Positions 11,384 through 12,692 of a stretch of DNA of 12,692 nucleotides are shown here, piece after piece. This DNA is from Actinomycetota bacterium (lineage in GTDB: Bacteria; Actinomycetota; Actinomycetes; S36-B12; UBA5976). The position numbers were made by a program, and so were the translations under genes. Where the stretch lies: NCBI GenBank assembly GCA_009918865.1, contig RGCY01000018.1, positions 1-12,692 on the forward strand, given 5' to 3'. The notes beneath the pieces are model-generated. The model was given only the letters and a program-made list of their open reading frames with translations, did not search any database and was not told the origin of the DNA. Numbering within the stretch: position 1 is the stretch's first letter; every line of letters starts with the position of its first letter.

Positions 11384-12692
11384 CTAAGACAGGGGTTGTA
11401 AACCCTCTGCAGCAGTAATTGCACGCAACACCGCGGCTGCTTTGTGTCGACACTCTGCACTTTCACTCGTTGACACTGAATCCGCCACGATGCCGGCACC
11501 TGCCTGAACATAGGCGACGGAGTCCTTCAACAGAGCCGTGCGAATCGCGATGGCCATGTCAACATTCCCAGCAAAATCAAGGTAACCAACACAACCCCCA
11601 TACAGGCCACGCCGCGTCGGTTCAAGATCGTCGATGATTTGCATGGCTCGCGGTTTCGGTGCACCGGAAAGTGTGCCTGCAGGGAATGTTGCGAACAACA
11701 CATCGCATCCGCTGAGGTCCCCACGCACATTGCCCACAACCGTGGAAACAAGGTGCATCACATGCGAATAGCGCTCCACACTCATGAAATCGGTGACCTC
11801 CACCGAACCAGGAGCACACACACGACCCAGGTCATTGCGACCAAGGTCAACGAGCATTAGGTGTTCAGCTTGTTCCTTGGTGTCGGCGAGTAAATCCTGA
11901 GCAAGGTGTGCATCCTCAGTGTCGTTTGCGCCACGCGGTCGAGTGCCGGCAATCGGATGCAACATCGCGCGACCGTCGTGCACACGCACCAGCGCTTCTG
12001 GGCTTGAGCCAATAATGTCAAAGGAGTTTTCGGTGAACCCTGCAGTTGAGTTCTGCTTCGCGTCATCAGATTGCTTTGGGATGCGCATGAGATACATATA
12101 AGGACTGGGATTGAGCATGCGCAATGCGCGATAGATGTCATAGGCATGTGCGGAAGTTGGGTATTTGAATCGCTGTGAGAGCACAATCTGAAATGCGTCA
12201 CCGGAACGGATGTGTTCCTTTGCAGTTTCCACTGCAGCGAGATAGTCAGAATCAACTGTGTTTGGTGTTGCGCTGATGTGGCTCGCGGCAGTCATCGACA
12301 CGATTGTTGCCGGTTTCATCAAGTCTGCTGTCATGGCATCCAGACGCCGCACAGCGTCGTGCCACGCTTCATCGACCCCGACCTCGGTGTCATTGAAATT
12401 GACTGCGTTAGCAATCAATGTGACTGTGCCGCGATGGTGGTCGACCGCGGCCACATCGGTCGCCAGCAGAAATCCCAGGACCGGGATGTTGAGCTCGTCC
12501 GGACCAGCGACTGCCACGGGTTCGAGATAGCGCACCGCGTCGTAACCTAGGTAACCAATGAGACCGCCAGTGAGCGGCGGTGTGCCGGCAATGGCCGGAG
12601 ATTGCAGAGCCTTGATGGCCGTTTGCAATGCATCGAGTGGACTGCCTTCAAGTGCGATGTTTGCGGGCACATCGCCCACCCAGCGTGGAGTA
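11384..12692 (-). CDS. trpE: TrpE, anthranilate synthase component I (C-terminal part; 5' end outside window)
   Basis: The visible part is about 436 residues, open to the window edge; full TrpE proteins have about 500-520, so roughly 80 residues are missing, including the feedback-inhibition region with the LLES-type motif. The chorismate-binding domain is clear: SGDAFQIVLSQRF, GSSPEALVRV, HPIAGTRPRG, AEHLMLVDLGRNDLGRVC, HVMHLVSTVVG, FPAGTLSGAPKPRAM and GYLDFAGNVDMAIAIRT. The C-terminus, GAGIVADS to AAAVLRAI, fits TrpE better than PabB. The enzyme turns chorismate and glutamine-derived ammonia into anthranilate with TrpG, which is not in this window. Between YMYLMRIP and FDIIGSSPE there is a polar stretch of about 18 residues (12023-12079) where I expect only a few residues. 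An internal GTG at 12679 is not the true start because the frame continues upstream without a stop. Confidence 0.95.
   Translation of the reverse strand, partial: TPRWVGDVPANIALEGSPLDALQTAIKALQSPAIAGTPPLTGGLIGYLGYDAVRYLEPVAVAGPDELNIPVLGFLLATDVAAVDHHRGTVTLIANAVNFNDTEVGVDEAWHDAVRRLDAMTADLMKPATIVSMTAASHISATPNTVDSDYLAAVETAKEHIRSGDAFQIVLSQRFKYPTSAHAYDIYRALRMLNPSPYMYLMRIPKQSDDAKQNSTAGFTENSFDIIGSSPEALVRVHDGRAMLHPIAGTRPRGANDTEDAHLAQDLLADTKEQAEHLMLVDLGRNDLGRVCAPGSVEVTDFMSVERYSHVMHLVSTVVGNVRGDLSGCDVLFATFPAGTLSGAPKPRAMQIIDDLEPTRRGLYGGCVGYLDFAGNVDMAIAIRTALLKDSVAYVQAGAGIVADSVSTSESAECRHKAAAVLRAITAAEGLQPLS

Noticed and set aside
10735..11418. Long plus-strand open frame opposite the cyclophilin gene
   Set aside because: It is the antisense shadow of the cyclophilin gene, with no family similarity or ribosome binding site.

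Overview
The window reads as chromosomal DNA of an actinobacterium. It carries the conserved actinobacterial cell-envelope and division cluster: tRNA-Leu, then fhaA-fhaB-pstP-rodA-pbpA-pknB on the plus strand. This faces a minus-strand block of class E sortase and DUF881 genes, followed by divergent crgA, rhomboid and cyclophilin genes. Base composition is only moderately GC-rich and third codon positions are not saturated with G/C. That argues against a Streptomyces- or Mycobacterium-like genome and suggests a smaller or aquatic actinobacterial lineage; the taxon is inference. No mobile element, CRISPR array, phage gene or rRNA is visible. In known actinobacteria this cluster often lies near the chromosomal origin, but no origin is visible here.

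Layout. Positions 1-77 hold a tRNA-Leu(CAG) on the minus strand, cut at its 3' end by the window edge. An intergenic stretch (78-342) separates it from a six-gene plus-strand run. This run is fhaA (DUF3662+FHA), fhaB/fipA (membrane anchor+FHA), pstP (PP2C phosphatase), rodA (SEDS glycosyltransferase), pbpA (class B transpeptidase) and pknB (Ser/Thr kinase with three PASTA repeats). Several junctions are ATGA overlaps. Only pbpA-pknB has a real gap, which holds a strong hairpin and a possible internal promoter. Convergent to pknB are three tightly coupled minus-strand genes: DUF881, class E sortase and a 49-residue membrane protein. crgA is divergent from DUF881 and ends in a clear intrinsic terminator. 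Beyond it, on the minus strand, lie a rhomboid protease, a cytoplasmic-type cyclophilin and the C-terminal part of trpE, whose 5' end is outside the window.

Together the cluster is a growth-control module. PknB senses muropeptide or lipid II-like ligands through PASTA repeats, PstP reverses its phosphorylation, and the two FHA proteins read phosphothreonine marks. RodA and PbpA form the glycosyltransferase/transpeptidase pair, CrgA supports the divisome, and the sortase attaches surface proteins. Compared with the textbook order, pknA and the trpG-like amidotransferase gene are missing, while trpE sits at the far end. Most of the window is therefore well-known biology. The points that merit a second look are the missing genes, the small membrane protein, the altered PknB activation loop and PASTA count, and a few regulatory signals.
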